From assembly GCF_036417845.1 (NCBI RefSeq), contig NC_090001.1, positions 8,973,501 through 9,037,500 of the forward strand: a DNA stretch of 64,000 nt, read 5' to 3'. Shown here in pieces: positions 47,491-59,553 of the stretch. Numbering within the stretch: the first letter of the stretch is position 1; every line of letters begins with the position of its first letter. The DNA comes from Apteryx mantelli (lineage: Eukaryota; Chordata; Aves; Apterygiformes; Apterygidae). Made by a program: the position numbers and the translations under genes. The notes beneath the pieces were generated by a model. It ran no database searches. It was not told the origin of the DNA and saw nothing but the letters and a program-made list of their open reading frames with translations.

Positions 47491-50400
47491 AGCTGACCTT
47501 ACAAATGTGTGCCTAGGATGTTAAAGGCCCTCCCAGTCCTTCTGAATTTTACTGCATCTGCAAAGGACCTTAGGCCTGTTAATGTGCAATCACCCTCATG
47601 CCATGACTTTCTGCATGCATCACACTCATTGGGAATCGTGTTGTAGAGAACGGGTGTTGTAGATGGTGAGGAGGGTCCATTCTGGACAAGCAGTCCTTCA
47701 TAATTAAACCTTGATTCATTCTCTCGTTCTCCTGCCATGAATCCCTGTAAAAGCCTGGTTCACTATGGGTGGCAACCTTGAGTTGGGAAGCTGCTACCGG
47801 TCGCTCCAAAAGCCTTCCCTTCTGCAGACTGAACAAACTCGTTCCCTCAGCTTCTCTTCACAGGACAAGTGCTCCAGCCCCCAATCAGCTTGGGGGCCTG
47901 CCACTGAAATCACACAGAGTGATCTGTAGTGCTCTTCTACAGGGCCCCCAATGGATGCAGTATGTGACGTGCCTGAACTCAGGCCTTTCTTCAAAGATGG
48001 AGCCAAAAATACACCCAAGGAACTGCACCACAAAAGGGCCTCTGCTCTGCTTCTGAACTCTGTGGGCTCCATAGGACGAGCTCAGAGTGCCAGAGTGATC
48101 TGTTCGGGAGCAAGGGCTGCATCCAGGGCTCATCTCTTGGAGACCAGTGCCAGTGGAGATGGGGAATGCTCTCTGAATTGCCTGCTCAGGGCTGTGCCAC
48201 AGGTGACAGTGCGATGAGAGATGCCCACCCTTCTGGAGGGGAATCTCAGGTACTAGGAGAGCTCAGGGGATCTCCAGGGACATCATGTGCCTTGGGGTGG
48301 GCAGTGAGTGGAGCCTCACAAAATGAGGGACAGTCCATGGTGGAGTAACCAGAAGGTGAAGCACTAAACCCAGGTATGGATAGGGAAAGGAGGGCTCTGC
48401 AATCCCGGAGAGGCAGTGGGGACCCAGGGGGCCCAGGGAAGGGGCACTGGAGAGTGATTCCTGCACCCTCAGTGAAACACCACAGGCTGGAGCTAGTGCA
48501 CACCCAAACACATCTCCTGCCATTGCAAATGCCCTGGGCTCACTCTGAGCACAGGCCATGAACTCCGATGGGTGGCAGCAGTATCAGTGGTGATGAGCCC
48601 TGTCCAGCTGGTTTTGCTCCCCACCCTGACCAGTACGGCCAGCGCAGAGTCGGGGGTCACCCTGTGGCCTCAGGGCCCCACAGCCCACTCGCTCTGCAGA
48701 GCAGCACCACCAGCCCAGAGCCCTGTGGGGAGCACGGGGGAGGATAGAGAACAGTCAGCCAGACCATCATGGACACATTCCTCTGGGGAAAGGCTGTCTG
48801 GGGAGCAGGGACATTCCAGGAAAAGAGGAGAGCAGCATTCACAGAGAGAAAATGAAAACAGGTTTCTCTGTGCACGAGCTCGGGGCAGGCGGTTCTGTCC
48901 CTGGGGCAGCAGGAGCTGCCAGAGGGGCTGAAGAGCCAGGGCTCTTATGCTGTCCTGGGCAGCAGGGTGGGCATAGAAAGGCTGCAGACAGAGAGGGAGG
49001 GGGATCTGCTGGATGCAAGAACAGGGGAGACAGAGAGTGACCGGCCTCATTGTGGGGCCTCCTCCCCTTTGCTGGAGAGCTGCTCCCCTTGTCCTGGGGC
49101 CTGCCCTGACTTACGCTGTGGACATGCCTGTGCCTGGCCCTGCACCTCTTGGGAGCTGACCTGACCCTGTGCCTATCCTGCTGACCCAATTCCCCCTCTC
49201 TGCCTCAGACCTGCCCCCTCACTACAGGCAAGAAAGCCTTGGCAAGGGAAGCTGGGATCCGAGCAGATCCCAGAGAAGGTTGTAGGTACAAAAGGTGACC
49301 ATATATCCCTGCAGCAACTCTTGCCTGAAAGCCAATTCAAAGGTGTAAGGAGGGCTTCAGATTTCAGCCCCTACCCACGTAACACTGCCCACAGACGCTT
49401 AGCTGAATGAAAAGGTGAGGGCAGCCACTTGGGGTCTGATTTGATGATGCACAGTTACGAGAGCAAGTGTTTCTGTATCCTGGCTCAAGTGTTTAAGCAC
49501 CATTTGCCTCTGGGTTCCTGCTACAAAGAGGATGTTGTTGGGAGCAGCAAGTGCCCTTTTCCAGCCCCACTCTCCTTCGTCCTCCTCTGCCTCTGAGCTA
49601 GCGTCCTGCTGCCTGGCTGGGGCTGGATCTCCGATGTGGGGAGAGGTGGGGAAGGCCAGGGAGCTGCTGCCTGCAGAGCTGGTCCCCACGGTGCCAGGAG
49701 AGGGGCCATGGGCTGGGAGTGAGGGGGCAGCAGGCCGGGCAGGGGCAGGGGTGGGCAGGGAAGCAGCAGGGGCCTCATGGAGGGGGCGCAGCCGGTGCTG
49801 GTGTAGCGCAGCAGCTATCGCCTTTGCCTCCCTTGCAAAAGGTTCTGCAGGGCTGCCAGGCAGGAACAGGCTGATTCCCCATCCCTGTGCTGCCCTCCCA
49901 TCAGCATGGGACATGTGAGGAGGGGCTTGGCCTGCCCCGTGATTAGGGCCAGCTCCCCGGGGCTGGCACAGCTTGGCCTGAGGCAGCTCCAGCTCCTTGG
50001 CCTCTGCTCCAGCATGGCTGGCACAGGGATGAGAGCTCCTCAGGCAGGGCAGAGCGAGCCTGGCTGGGGCAGCATCAGGGGTGAGATGCAAAGGTGTCTG
50101 GCTCAGTCCCGGGCTTTGGAAAACTCCCTCATGCATCCCAAAAGGTTCCATCTACCTCTTCCACCCTGCCCTCTGCTCCCCTCCCGTTGGAAAAAGTGGA
50201 GTTCAGCATTGCCTGGGGACTCTCCTCCCCATGGGGAGCAGAGGGAGGGCCTTCACCAGCCCCACACTGCCTTTTCCACCCCCAGCCTTTGCACTAGCAC
50301 TTGTGCCCACTTGCCTTCACCACTGGAAACCCATGAAAATCCCGGCACTCCTGCCCTTGAGCTGGCATCCAGCCTGAACCTGGAGCCTGGCTGGCCACAA

Positions 50401-51290
50401 AGGCATCACCTGTCCAGTGCACTGCCAGGGTGGCTTGGGAGAGGGCAGCTCCCCTCTGCCTCGCTGGGGCTGGGCATGAGGCCGGGGCTGGACACAGCTT
50501 TTCCCCAGGGATCTCCCTGAGGTGTCACTCTGTGTGATCTTGCACCTCTGCCCTGTCAGCAGCACCCATGCTCAGGGTGCCAGGATGGAGGGCACAGAGG
50601 GTGGAAGGGGGACAGGCTGCCCAAGGGAAGCATTGAGACCTTGTCCGTGCACACAGGGATGGAGTGAGGAAAGCCAGAACTCAGCTGGAGCTGGAACCAG
50701 AGACCTCGCACATGGAAAGGGCTGGAGCAGTATTCAATGATTATGAAATGATCCCCCAGAGTCTGGGGGATCCAAGCACCCGGACCCTGCCCAGTCCGGG
50801 TGGACCCCCCACGGCTGTTAGCAGACAGCCGTGCTCTCAGATCTGCTGGGGTCTGGTGCAGAAGAGTGACCATGCAAGGCTGGCCTTTTTCCCTCCATCG
50901 GGATATGGAGACCTGCAGGAAGACGGAGCTGGCCATGCACCATCCCACAGCTGAGGTGAGCAGCCAGCAGTGGAAAGGGGCCGTGTGAGGGGCTGGTCCA
51001 GGACGAAGGCCGTGGGGCAGCTTCCCCAGTGTGTCCATGCAACACAGGGAACACCCTGGGCTCTTCTCTTCTGCACCCTCCATGTCCTGATGCCTTTCCC
51101 AGGAGACCTCCATTTGCCTGCAAGCACACTGGTGGGTGCTCCCACACTGCTGTTCACACACAGGAGCTGCCTGCTGGCATTTTGCCTCTCTGAGGCCCTC
51201 TCCAGTCCATCTCAGCCCCTCCCCAGCTCTCCCCACCTCCCTTGCCCTCTCCTCAGCCCACCCAGCAAAGCAGCCCAGGCTGAGGGTGGG

Positions 51291-51845
51291 GAGGGACACT
51301 CCCTTCCCTGTGCCTGCTGGGTCCCCACTGCTTCTCCTGAGATTTCTGAGCTCTCATTCAGTGCATCTTCAGTTTAGCCCTTTACCTTTGGGGGACTCCA
51401 CTTGGGTTTGGGAGTCTCCACTCACTGCCCATCCCAGGCACATGCTGTCCCAGAAGATCCCCTGTGCTCTCAGGGTGGCTCCATATTCCCTTCCGGAAGG
51501 ATGGACATCTCTCACCAGCCCTGTAATATGGCAGACAGTCCCCAGCAGACACCACTTGACCACTCACCTGCTCCAGGGACACTGGGCACCCACAAGTTAC
51601 AGCTGACTCCAGCCCTCCTGCCCAAACACATCACCCTATGAGCTCATGCCCCTTAGCCCAAGGAAAACCCAAGCACAGCAAAGGGCCTTTTCGGGTGCAA
51701 CTCCCTGAGCACATTCTTGGCTCCAGCTTGGGAAGAAGAGCCCAACCTTCAGGCACTGTCCGCAGGAAATCCCGTTTTATTACAGACATGCTGGCTGGGA
51801 GGCCAGCCCTGACACAGTGCTACGCAGATTTATGGAAGGCTTCTA
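51291..51845 (+). repeat. Remnant of the opposite palindrome arm (OR4 3' flank)
   Basis: Diverged copy of block A bases about 2,375-2,870 in the same orientation ('gggtccccactgc', 'tccactcactgcccatccca', 'agcaaagggcctttt', 'ttcttggctcc'). The pair OR1/OR2 keeps a different, neighbouring part of this arm. Confidence 0.65.
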
Positions 51846-51912
51846 GGCCAGACAGATGGACTTTGTGCTGCTGGAGAAGTGGGATGAATTCAAGCACATA
51901 CAAACAGAATTA

Positions 51913-52923
51913 TCACAGATAGGATGCCCAAAGCACAAGAGTTGCCCAAGGTAAATTGGAAATCGCTTGTGAGGAGAGATGGGCAGCTTCTTGCTGCTGA
52001 AGTAGTAGCAGTTGAACCAGTTTCTTCAGTGCGTCCTTGAGCTCCTTGTTCCTCATGCTGTAGATGAGAGGGTTCACTGTTGGAGGCACCACTGCGTACA
52101 GAACAGCCACCACCAGATCCAGAAGTGGGGAAGAGAGGGAGGGGCGCTTCAGGTAGGCAAACACTGCAGTGCTGATAAACACGGAGACCACGGCCAGGTG
52201 AGGGAGGCACATGGACAAGGCTTTGTGCCAGCCCTGCTCAGAGGGGATCCTCAGCACAACTGTGAAGATCTGCACATAGGACAGCACAATGAAAACAAAA
52301 CACCCAAAGCCTAAACAAGCACTAATCACAATAATCCCAGCTTCCTGGGGGTAGGCATCTGAGCAGGAGAGCTTGAGGATCTGGGTAATTTCACAGAAGA
52401 ACTGCTCCACAACATTGCCTTGGCAGAGTGGTATGGAAAATGTGTTAGCAGTGTGCAGGAGACCATAGATGAAACCAGTGGCCCAGGCAGCTGCTGCCAT
52501 CTTGACACAAGCTCTGCTGCTCATGATGGTCCCGTAGTTCAGGGGTCTGCAGATGGCCACGTAGCGGTCATAGGCCATGACAGTGAGAACAGAATACTCA
52601 GTTGTTAAGAGAAAGTAAAAATGATAAACCTGTGCAGCACATTCCCAGTAGGAAATGGCCCTGGTGTTGCTCAGGGAATTGGCCATGGATTTGGGGACAG
52701 TGGTGGAGATGGTGCCAACGTCGAGGAGGGAGAGGTTGAGGAGGAAGAAGTACATGGGGGTGTGGAGGCGGTGGTCGCAGGCTATGGCTGTGATGATGAG
52801 GCCATTGCCCAGGAGGGCAGCCAGGTAGATGCCCAGGAAGAGCCAGAAGTGCAAGAGCTGCAGCTGCCGCGTATCTGCAAATGCCAGGAGGAGGAACTCA
52901 TTGAAGGAGCTGCTGTTGGACAT
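51913..52923 (-). CDS. Olfactory receptor, family-14-like, with stop-loss tail (OR4)
   Basis: Open frame of 336 residues. Residues 1-311 are collinear with OR1, with the sequon, 'LHTPMYFF', 'MAYDRYVAIC' and 'NPLIYSMRN'. At the codon where OR1 and OR3 have TAA, OR4 has GAA, so translation continues 25 residues through former 3' UTR to the next stop. The tail contains a hydrophobic 'LPWATLVLWASYL'. Other unusual changes: 'GWHKALSMC' where relatives read 'GRHKAFSMC', 'CEITQ' for 'CEIPQ', and 'YWECAAQ' for 'YWGCAAQ'. These lie in motifs conserved among the ORs here, so function may be reduced. The start at 52,923 follows the same splice acceptor as OR1. It is convergent with the pseudogene OR3. 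Confidence 0.9.
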   Translation of the reverse strand: MSNSSSFNEFLLLAFADTRQLQLLHFWLFLGIYLAALLGNGLIITAIACDHRLHTPMYFFLLNLSLLDVGTISTTVPKSMANSLSNTRAISYWECAAQVYHFYFLLTTEYSVLTVMAYDRYVAICRPLNYGTIMSSRACVKMAAAAWATGFIYGLLHTANTFSIPLCQGNVVEQFFCEITQILKLSCSDAYPQEAGIIVISACLGFGCFVFIVLSYVQIFTVVLRIPSEQGWHKALSMCLPHLAVVSVFISTAVFAYLKRPSLSSPLLDLVVAVLYAVVPPTVNPLIYSMRNKELKDALKKLVQLLLLQQQEAAHLSSQAISNLPWATLVLWASYL

Positions 52924-52960
52924 TTGCTGACGCTGGGCATGGGGGCCTGTGCAAGGAGGA
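52924..52960 (-). promoter_or_regulatory. Probable 3' splice site and short 5' UTR of OR4
   Basis: The minus strand reads 'tcctccttgcacag' with AG at 52,948-52,947, then 23 bases to the ATG. It is identical in layout to OR1. Confidence 0.6.
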
Positions 52961-55900
52961 AAAGACAGGGACAAATTAGAGCAGTCTTCTGGGAGACAAA
53001 CCCTTTGCCTTCCTCACAGAACCTCCCACTTTGCCTCTCTCCTTTACCTTCGTTCAGCTCCCCGGCTCGAGCTCCGCTTTGTGCTGCCTGAGTGTGCCAT
53101 GCAGAGCAGGGGCCTCTGCTAACGATTTCCAGAGGAGTCAGTGCTGCTCTGCTGGGGGGTGTAAATGGAGGAAGGTGACAAACATTTCCAGTTCTTTGGT
53201 GGGGGTAGGAGGGTTTTGTCCTCCATGAGCTGAGCTAAGGAGACTCAGTTCGGTGACCCAGTGGGAATATTCTCAGTTTACCAGGAGGAGAGAGGAATAT
53301 AGCACTTGGACCAACCAATAAACCCCTACAATGGAAGAAGGCTCAGGGGAGATAGGCAGGGGTGATGTGCTCATGGAGCTCAGGGGATAAGGTAGGGTGT
53401 GACTGACCACAGCTGTTGCACAGAAAGGTGACTTTATCTCAACACAAAGGAGACCACGACTGGAAGGTAACCTTGGTTTTAGATAAAGAGCTATGTCAGT
53501 TGAGTGGCTCAAGTGACTGCAGCCCAACTGAGTGGATCAGCTGGTGTCAGTGTTTTCCCCTGAGTTCATCAAAAGAGTGTGAATGTCTCCCTCAGTTAGC
53601 CAGACCAGCATGGGGGGGAGTGTATTCGTGGCTCAGCCCAACACAGACTATAAAAACTGAACAACTAACAACAGAACTTGGAAGAGAGCAATGGGATTGA
53701 GCTGGTTTCATCGAATGTCTTCCTTCCTGGTGACTGGGGATGCCCAGCGCTGTGATGGTGAGCACAGGATAGAGACCAGTAATGGGGATCACACTGGTAT
53801 TGTGATTGAACTGATACTGCAATTGCTCTATTTTGCTAAGTGTAACTCACACTTGTATTGTGATTTCAGTCTATTGCTGCGTCACTCTGGTAAATCAAAT
53901 ATCCTGTGTAACATCCAATATCTTCAAAGAAGTAAATTTTGATACTAAACATTACACTGTCCATGTGTGCAATAGCTAAAAGAACCTGGTGAGGGAGGAT
54001 TGGACTCTGACAAGCTCTCCTGCCAGCTGTCTTGGAAAGGGAAGATCCTTGTGAGGGATTCACCTCCCCCAGCCTTGCCCTCCTGAACACAGGTGTTTGT
54101 ACCTGAAGCAGCCACACCAGCTCCCATTCTAGCAAGGCAGGGAAACTCTCACATGAAGGCAGCGGGTGCCTGACCCTTTCAGGGTGTCTGCATTCCAAAG
54201 CAATAGATCCTCTCCTCACACCAATTTACCATCTGCTCTTCCTCTGTAGTGTGAGTGGGGAGTGACTAGCTCTGATGTACGCATCCTGCAGCAGATTATA
54301 TCTACCCCTTATGTGGAAAGACTGTCCAATATTTTGGCACCTATTTTCTCCGGAATATAACCTTCAGCAGAGGTGTCTCATTAGATATTGATTTAGCTTT
54401 TAGATACCTCCATCTCACCGTGGGAGCATTCTTTGACAGGGCAGAAATCTTTGGCATTTCAACTGCTCTGAGCATGAGCATTTGTGCACCCCAAGAGGAA
54501 AAAAGGGCTCACCATGACTTTGTACAGAGTCACGGGATGTGGTCTGTCCATGAGTCTTGCCCCTCATGGCCTTGCGCTTGTACCTCACTCACCTAAAGGA
54601 CACTCACAGTCACAAGTTTCTCTCAGAAAGAAAGGGGACTGAGCTGAGAGCCGAGGACTTCAGGATTTAAGGGAAGATCTCCACATTCTTCTCTCTCAGG
54701 CCAGATAGGGAGAGAGGGATGAAGAGCATGACAAGGTCAACTAATTGGCCAATCCCTTGGATTGCCTTTCCTGGAGTCGCACAGGTTTCAAAGGGGCTGG
54801 GGACAGCTTACTCCTACGCACACCCCTCTGTTGCACAACTTGCAGGGCAGCTGTCTGAACTGCAGCTGAAACTCCCCAGCCCCAGGCAGCCCAAGAGAAG
54901 ACCAGGAGCAGCAAGGCGAGGAGGGCAAAGAAGGAGCAACACAGTGATGCTGCTGTCAAGGGAGGCAAGGAGAGAGAGAGACAGATGGGCACTCAGGAAA
55001 GCCTTCATCTTCCCCAGCTGGGCATGACACCTCAAAGACAGCAACACTGCAGGGCAGTCGCTCTCAGCCCATTTGCTGGGCAGCAAGAAATGGGCCCATG
55101 GCAGGAGAGATGTGCCTCTCCTCTGCCGCAGGTCTGGCTGCAGAGGAGGTGGCTCATGGCCTGCAATCCATGGCTGTCAGGGCAGAGGATCTGCTGGGTG
55201 GGAGCAGTGACACAGGGGACTGGCTCAGAGGAAGGTGTCTGTATCAGAGGGACTGACCATGACTTGCCGAAATCCTTCCTCCCATGGCGATTCTCTTTGC
55301 AGTTCCCTCTCATTCCCTGCCCATCTCGCTGCCTGGAGCTCTCCCTGCTGGCAGCTCCTTCTCTATCCCAATGTCTTTTACCTGATGGTGCTCACAGACC
55401 CCATCCCACCCTCTGCACACTCAGTTCTGCCCAACAGAAACCTACCAGGACAGGGCGCTGGGCAGAGGCATTGCTGTGCTCAAAGGTCCTGAGGAGCAGG
55501 TCAGAAAATCCCTGACAAGGCCATAAAGGGGATGCTGGTGCTGTCTATAGGCTGAGGAGGGGTTGAAGGCGTTTGCTGAGCTTTCTCACAGACCTAGTGA
55601 TCTCTGAGAGGGAAGGTTTGGCAGTCCAAATTCCTTGCCAAACAACAACAACAACCAAAAAACCTCTTTCCTTTTATCTCCCTGCCAAAATTAGGACCTA
55701 GTCTTTCTAGTTTTATCAGTACTAAGTAGCTTTTTCTAGACGGAGAGCTCCTTCCCTTTCTCTTAGCCTTTTTTTCACCTTCCTCCTAAAAGGACCTTCG
55801 CATATGTCCTCTGCGTGAGCTAGAGCTGTGAGCACCCCTGACACACACAGCACCGTCTTGGCGGGAGAATGAACCTGTCCTGCCAGAGGTCACTGGATCT

Positions 55901-56995
55901 GTCAGTCATCGGATGGGATGGGTTTAGAAGACCTCTCCAGGAAGCAGTGTTGCCCTGCAGCCAGAGACTTACCGTGTCAAGAGCTGTGAAGTTTTCTCCC
56001 ACAAGGAGCACTCAGCTGTCCTCCCACTCCACACTGCCTTTCACTTCTCTCTCTCTCTTGTCTCATCACATCTCAGCAACAGCAGGCAGTGCCCAGAGCC
56101 CTGCTGCTCTTTGCAGAGGAGCTGCTCCTGCATACAGCTGTCTCTCAGCAGTGCTGCCAGGTTGCCATGAGCTCCCTCTGTCCCAGGAGCCTGGCCCCGC
56201 TCGAGAGCAGAGGCCAGCTGAAGGAGTGAATTTCTCTGTCCCTTGTGCTCCCTCCTCCTGGGACACGGTCACTAAAGTAGATGACAATAATGAGCTAGAG
56301 TCCCTCTCTAAACCTTGCAGAGACACTGATTTCAGCATGACTATTTGTTGCATCAGAGGATGGTCATCTAGGACACATGGAAACGTCCCACTCTGGAAGA
56401 CCCTATGCCCATCTCTTAACTGCACAGCACACCTAGACAGGGACAAGAAGAGAGTTCATTTTCCCATGGTTCAGCTATTGATTCAAGTGAGTCCATCTGG
56501 GCAGCTCATGCCTGTGTAGAAGTCCCTGGGATGGAGTGGGATTCCGCTCTCTCCCACGAACTCCACAAACACACAGGAGGTGGGATTCCCCTTTCTCAAC
56601 CTGTAGGGAGCACAACATAGACGTCCGTGTGCCAGCTCCTTCTCTAAGCTCCCACTGTAACAATAGAGATGGAGGGTGGGAGTCAGTTGTTGGCACACAA
56701 AAACCTGGTGACATTTGAGTAGACAGCGGTGGTCCAAAGCATGTGTTTGCTTGCCCTGATGGAGCAAGTGTGAGACCCACGTCCTTGTAGAGCCTCAGCT
56801 GGGGGCCATGTAGGGAATTTCCTTGGTCATCTGAAATGACACGAGATGCCTAATACTGCTAGAGCTCCACTCATGAAGCTGAGGCACAAGCAGACCCCTA
56901 CACTGTAAACGGTTGATGTAATTCAGTGCTGACACTTCATTTAATGACAGAAATCGGCTGGCAGGGATATGTCAGATTCCTGGGGTTTCTAGCAC
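52947..56995 (-). repeat. OR4 upstream flank (duplicated, non-coding)
   Basis: Reverse of 12,573-16,615 almost throughout, for example 55,820-56,011 against 13,561-13,752. It makes the OR1 and OR4 halves a long inverted repeat of about 5 kb, roughly 34 kb apart. Confidence 0.9.
53327..53868 (+). mobile_element. LTR-like segment upstream of OR4
   Basis: Third copy of the 542-bp segment, now on the plus strand ('ctataaaaactgaac' at about 53,648-53,662; 3' end 'tgatttca' at 53,868). Confidence 0.35.
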
Positions 56996-57002
56996 AATCG
57001 CA

Positions 57003-57684
57003 CGTTTCTAGCAGATACCACATGGGACCTACAGGAAAACCATGCCCTTTTGGAGTGGTTGATGGGCAAGTGCCCCAGGGCATTTTGCATTTCCTGCCTC
57101 TGCCCAAACAACGGGATCCCACCACGGACTTCAGGCAAAGTCCATCCCATCTAGAGCCAAGTGTGCTTCATAAATGGGAAGCACATCACACCAAGGTCTC
57201 TACTTATGTCCCTGCACTTTAAACCCTTCTAGATCTCCATGCTCTGAACCTCTTCTCACCTCAAATGAATGGGGACTGTGTTAATGATGTCCACAAAGTG
57301 GCTGCATTGCCGACTCTCCAGGCCCAAGGACTTTCTCAGTGGCACCTTGTCCCTTCTGGAGATCAGTTCACCTCTGTCACAGGCCCCAAGGTGCTGTAGG
57401 GTCAGCTCGGGCAGCAAACCCCTCTCCTTCTGTTCCTGCGTGGCCCAGCTCTCTTTCTTCCTGGCCTTGGCCACTGCAGGGTTTGCTCTTTTAGTGGGAA
57501 CCTCGTTTCACCATTACGTTGCCACCTGCTCTCTATGCCTGCCTGTCACTACTCAGAATCAAATTCTCTGCATGCACCAGGTCCTTGGTAACAGGTTTCC
57601 CTGTGACAGATCTTCAGCTGGTGTGACAGCTGAGGTGATGAAGCCAAAAGAGATGCAAACAAAAGCAGCCTGGGGCACAGACAG
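57003..57684 (+). repeat. Duplicated non-coding segment (uninterrupted CR1 site)
   Basis: Matches 30,158-30,889. The join at about 57,003-57,010 is the empty counterpart of the CR1 at 29,253-30,150. Confidence 0.75.
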
Positions 57685-58720
57685 GATTACTATTACCCTG
57701 AGATGTGATGGGATCAGTCCCACGACTCGAGTGCTGCGATGGTAGGGTACAAGTCCATCAGGAGACACTGAAAGGGGAGATGAGGAGGGGGGATGCCCTT
57801 TGTGTGAAGGCAACACTCAGGTATACGGAGCTCTTCCATGGAACAGACAACGGGAGGCAGCTCTGAAGGGCAGAGGAGCTAAGGAAAGCCAGCAGGTCCT
57901 TAAGAAGAGCACCCACAAAGCATATCAGTGCTCCAGACTGACAGCTTGTCAAATTTGTAGGCATCTCCAGACCCTGTCTTGGCTAAACAGGGAACTCATG
58001 CCTGAGCTCCGGTGCAGTAATGCAGCATAAGGGAAGGGGAAGAAAGGAGAGGCTGAAAAGGAGGAATTCAGAAATACAGTGTTGTCCAGCAAAGTAGGGA
58101 AGTCAAAGCTCCCATAGCATACACACTTGCAGGGGACATCACGAGCACAAAGAAGAGCTGCTATTGCTTCAGTAACAGTAAAAGAGTAAAGAAGGAAAAT
58201 GGGGGCTCAGTGCTGCATGGGGCAGGGAATGTACCAAGAGCAGATGTAGATAGGTCTGAGCAGCTCAGTGCCTTCTTGCCTTCAGGCTTCACCAACAAGG
58301 TCTCCTGGGCTGTTGTGCCTAGAGTCAGGACTGCAGATGAGAAAACCAGCCTGCAGTGCCTGAGGGTTGAGAGAGGGATGACTTGCAAGAACTCAACCAA
58401 TACAGTCTATGGGATTGGATGTGTGGCATGCTCAGACATTGAGAGAGCTGCCTGCTGCCACAGCAAAGCAACTCACAATTGTCAAAGGTTGTGGAGATCA
58501 GGGAGGTGCCAATGACCAGGAAAAGGGCTATGTTGTGCCCATCTTCAAAGAAGGCCACAAGAACAACTCGGGTTGCTGCTGAATGAGAGCCAGCAGCATG
58601 TCCTGGAAGCAAAGGAGGCCACAGCATCCTGGGTTGCATGAACTGTAGCAGAGTCAGGAGATCAAGGGAAGTGATTATCTCCTTCTGCTCAGCACTCCTC
58701 AGAGCACATCTAGAGATGGC
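57685..58720 (+). mobile_element. Ancient CR1 ORF2 relic
   Basis: Paralogue of 30,890-32,100 with about 0.5 kb missing near 57,855. Recognisable pieces include 'gatgtgatgggatcagtcccac' (ETWWD region) and 'aatacagtctatgggattggatg' (RT motif). No usable frame. Confidence 0.6.
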
Positions 58721-58739
58721 CCCCATTTTGAGGCACCCT

Positions 58740-59205
58740 GCAGAAGAATGATGTTGAACACTCAGAGCGAGTTCAGTGGCAGGTCCCCAAGGACATCAGG
58801 GCTGGAGTACTTGCCCTGTGAGGAAAGACTGAGGGAACAGACCTTGTTCAGCCTGCAGAAGGAAAGGCTCTTGGGGGACTCATAGCAGCTTCCCAACTCA
58901 AGGTTACCACCAAGAAAGAACCAGGCTCTTTACAGAGATACAGGGCAGGAGAATGAGAGCAACGGTTAGAAGCTGACACAAGCGCAGCTAGAATTGGATT
59001 AAAGGGAGAAACATCAATGAGGATAACAAAGTATTTGAAGTGGGGTCCAGAGAGCTTTTGGACTCTCTGTTCTTGGAGGCTTTCAGCATGCTGTTGGACA
59101 AAGCCCGGAGGAACTTAGTGTGAATTCAGTGTTGATCTTGAGTAGAGCAGGAGGCTGGACTAGAGACCTCCCAAGGTCCCTTCCAACTGGAATGGATCGA
59201 TGATT
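58740..59205 (+). mobile_element. Older CR1 3' end
   Basis: Runs from the ORF2 tail ('gaggaaagactgagggaac', 'ttgttcagcctgcagaagg') to a clear CR1 3' end ('gaggctggactagagacctc', 'ggtcccttccaactgg', 'gatgattctg'). Part of it (58,780-58,960) also matches block A 2,925-3,105. Confidence 0.7.
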
Positions 59206-59321
59206 CTGTCCTCTCTGGCAATAGCTACTGTGATTCTTGCACTCCTGAATTCCTTTTCCACGTGTGGGTTAGCACCACACATGGCATCCCCAGAGCCAGC
59301 CCCTCCTAGTGGTACGGGAAC

Positions 59322-59553
59322 TGTTACCGTTCTCGTTCTTACCGAGGAGGCACGGGGCCTTCCCCCAGACCCCGGACCATCACCACACAGACACCAATAT
59401 GAGGAGTGGCAAAATGGCGTTTAATGAAGTGTGTCCTGCTCTTTTATAATGCTGTAAAGCCCCGCCTTCTTTTCCGGCAGCAGTGCTCCGCCCGTTACGA
59501 CCTTCCCATGTTCCGCCCCGCAGTGCCTCCCTGCTCATCCTTTTTCCTCCACA
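59322..59553 (-). mobile_element. Solo LTR with 5-bp target-site duplication
   Basis: A 232-bp segment starting TG and ending CA, flanked by GGAAC on both sides (59,317-59,321 and 59,554-59,558). On the minus strand: GC-box-like 'aaggcggggc', TATA box 'attataaaagagc', then 'cattaaacgccattttgcc' (ATTAAA poly-A signal and start of R) and 'atattggtgtctgtgtggtg'. The R/U5 wording resembles alpharetrovirus/EAV-type avian LTRs. No internal genes, so recombination between two LTRs is likely. Confidence 0.85.

Larger units (their letters stand above)
43092..51290 (+). repeat. Direct segmental duplication, right copy (OR3 unit)
   Basis: Collinear with 15,697-24,283. The length difference (about 390 bp) is explained by the deletion in OR3. 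It includes the inverted form of block A and the same old CR1 relics. Its left end coincides with the end of the LTR-like segment; the sequence to the left is unrelated to the OR1 flank. Confidence 0.9.
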
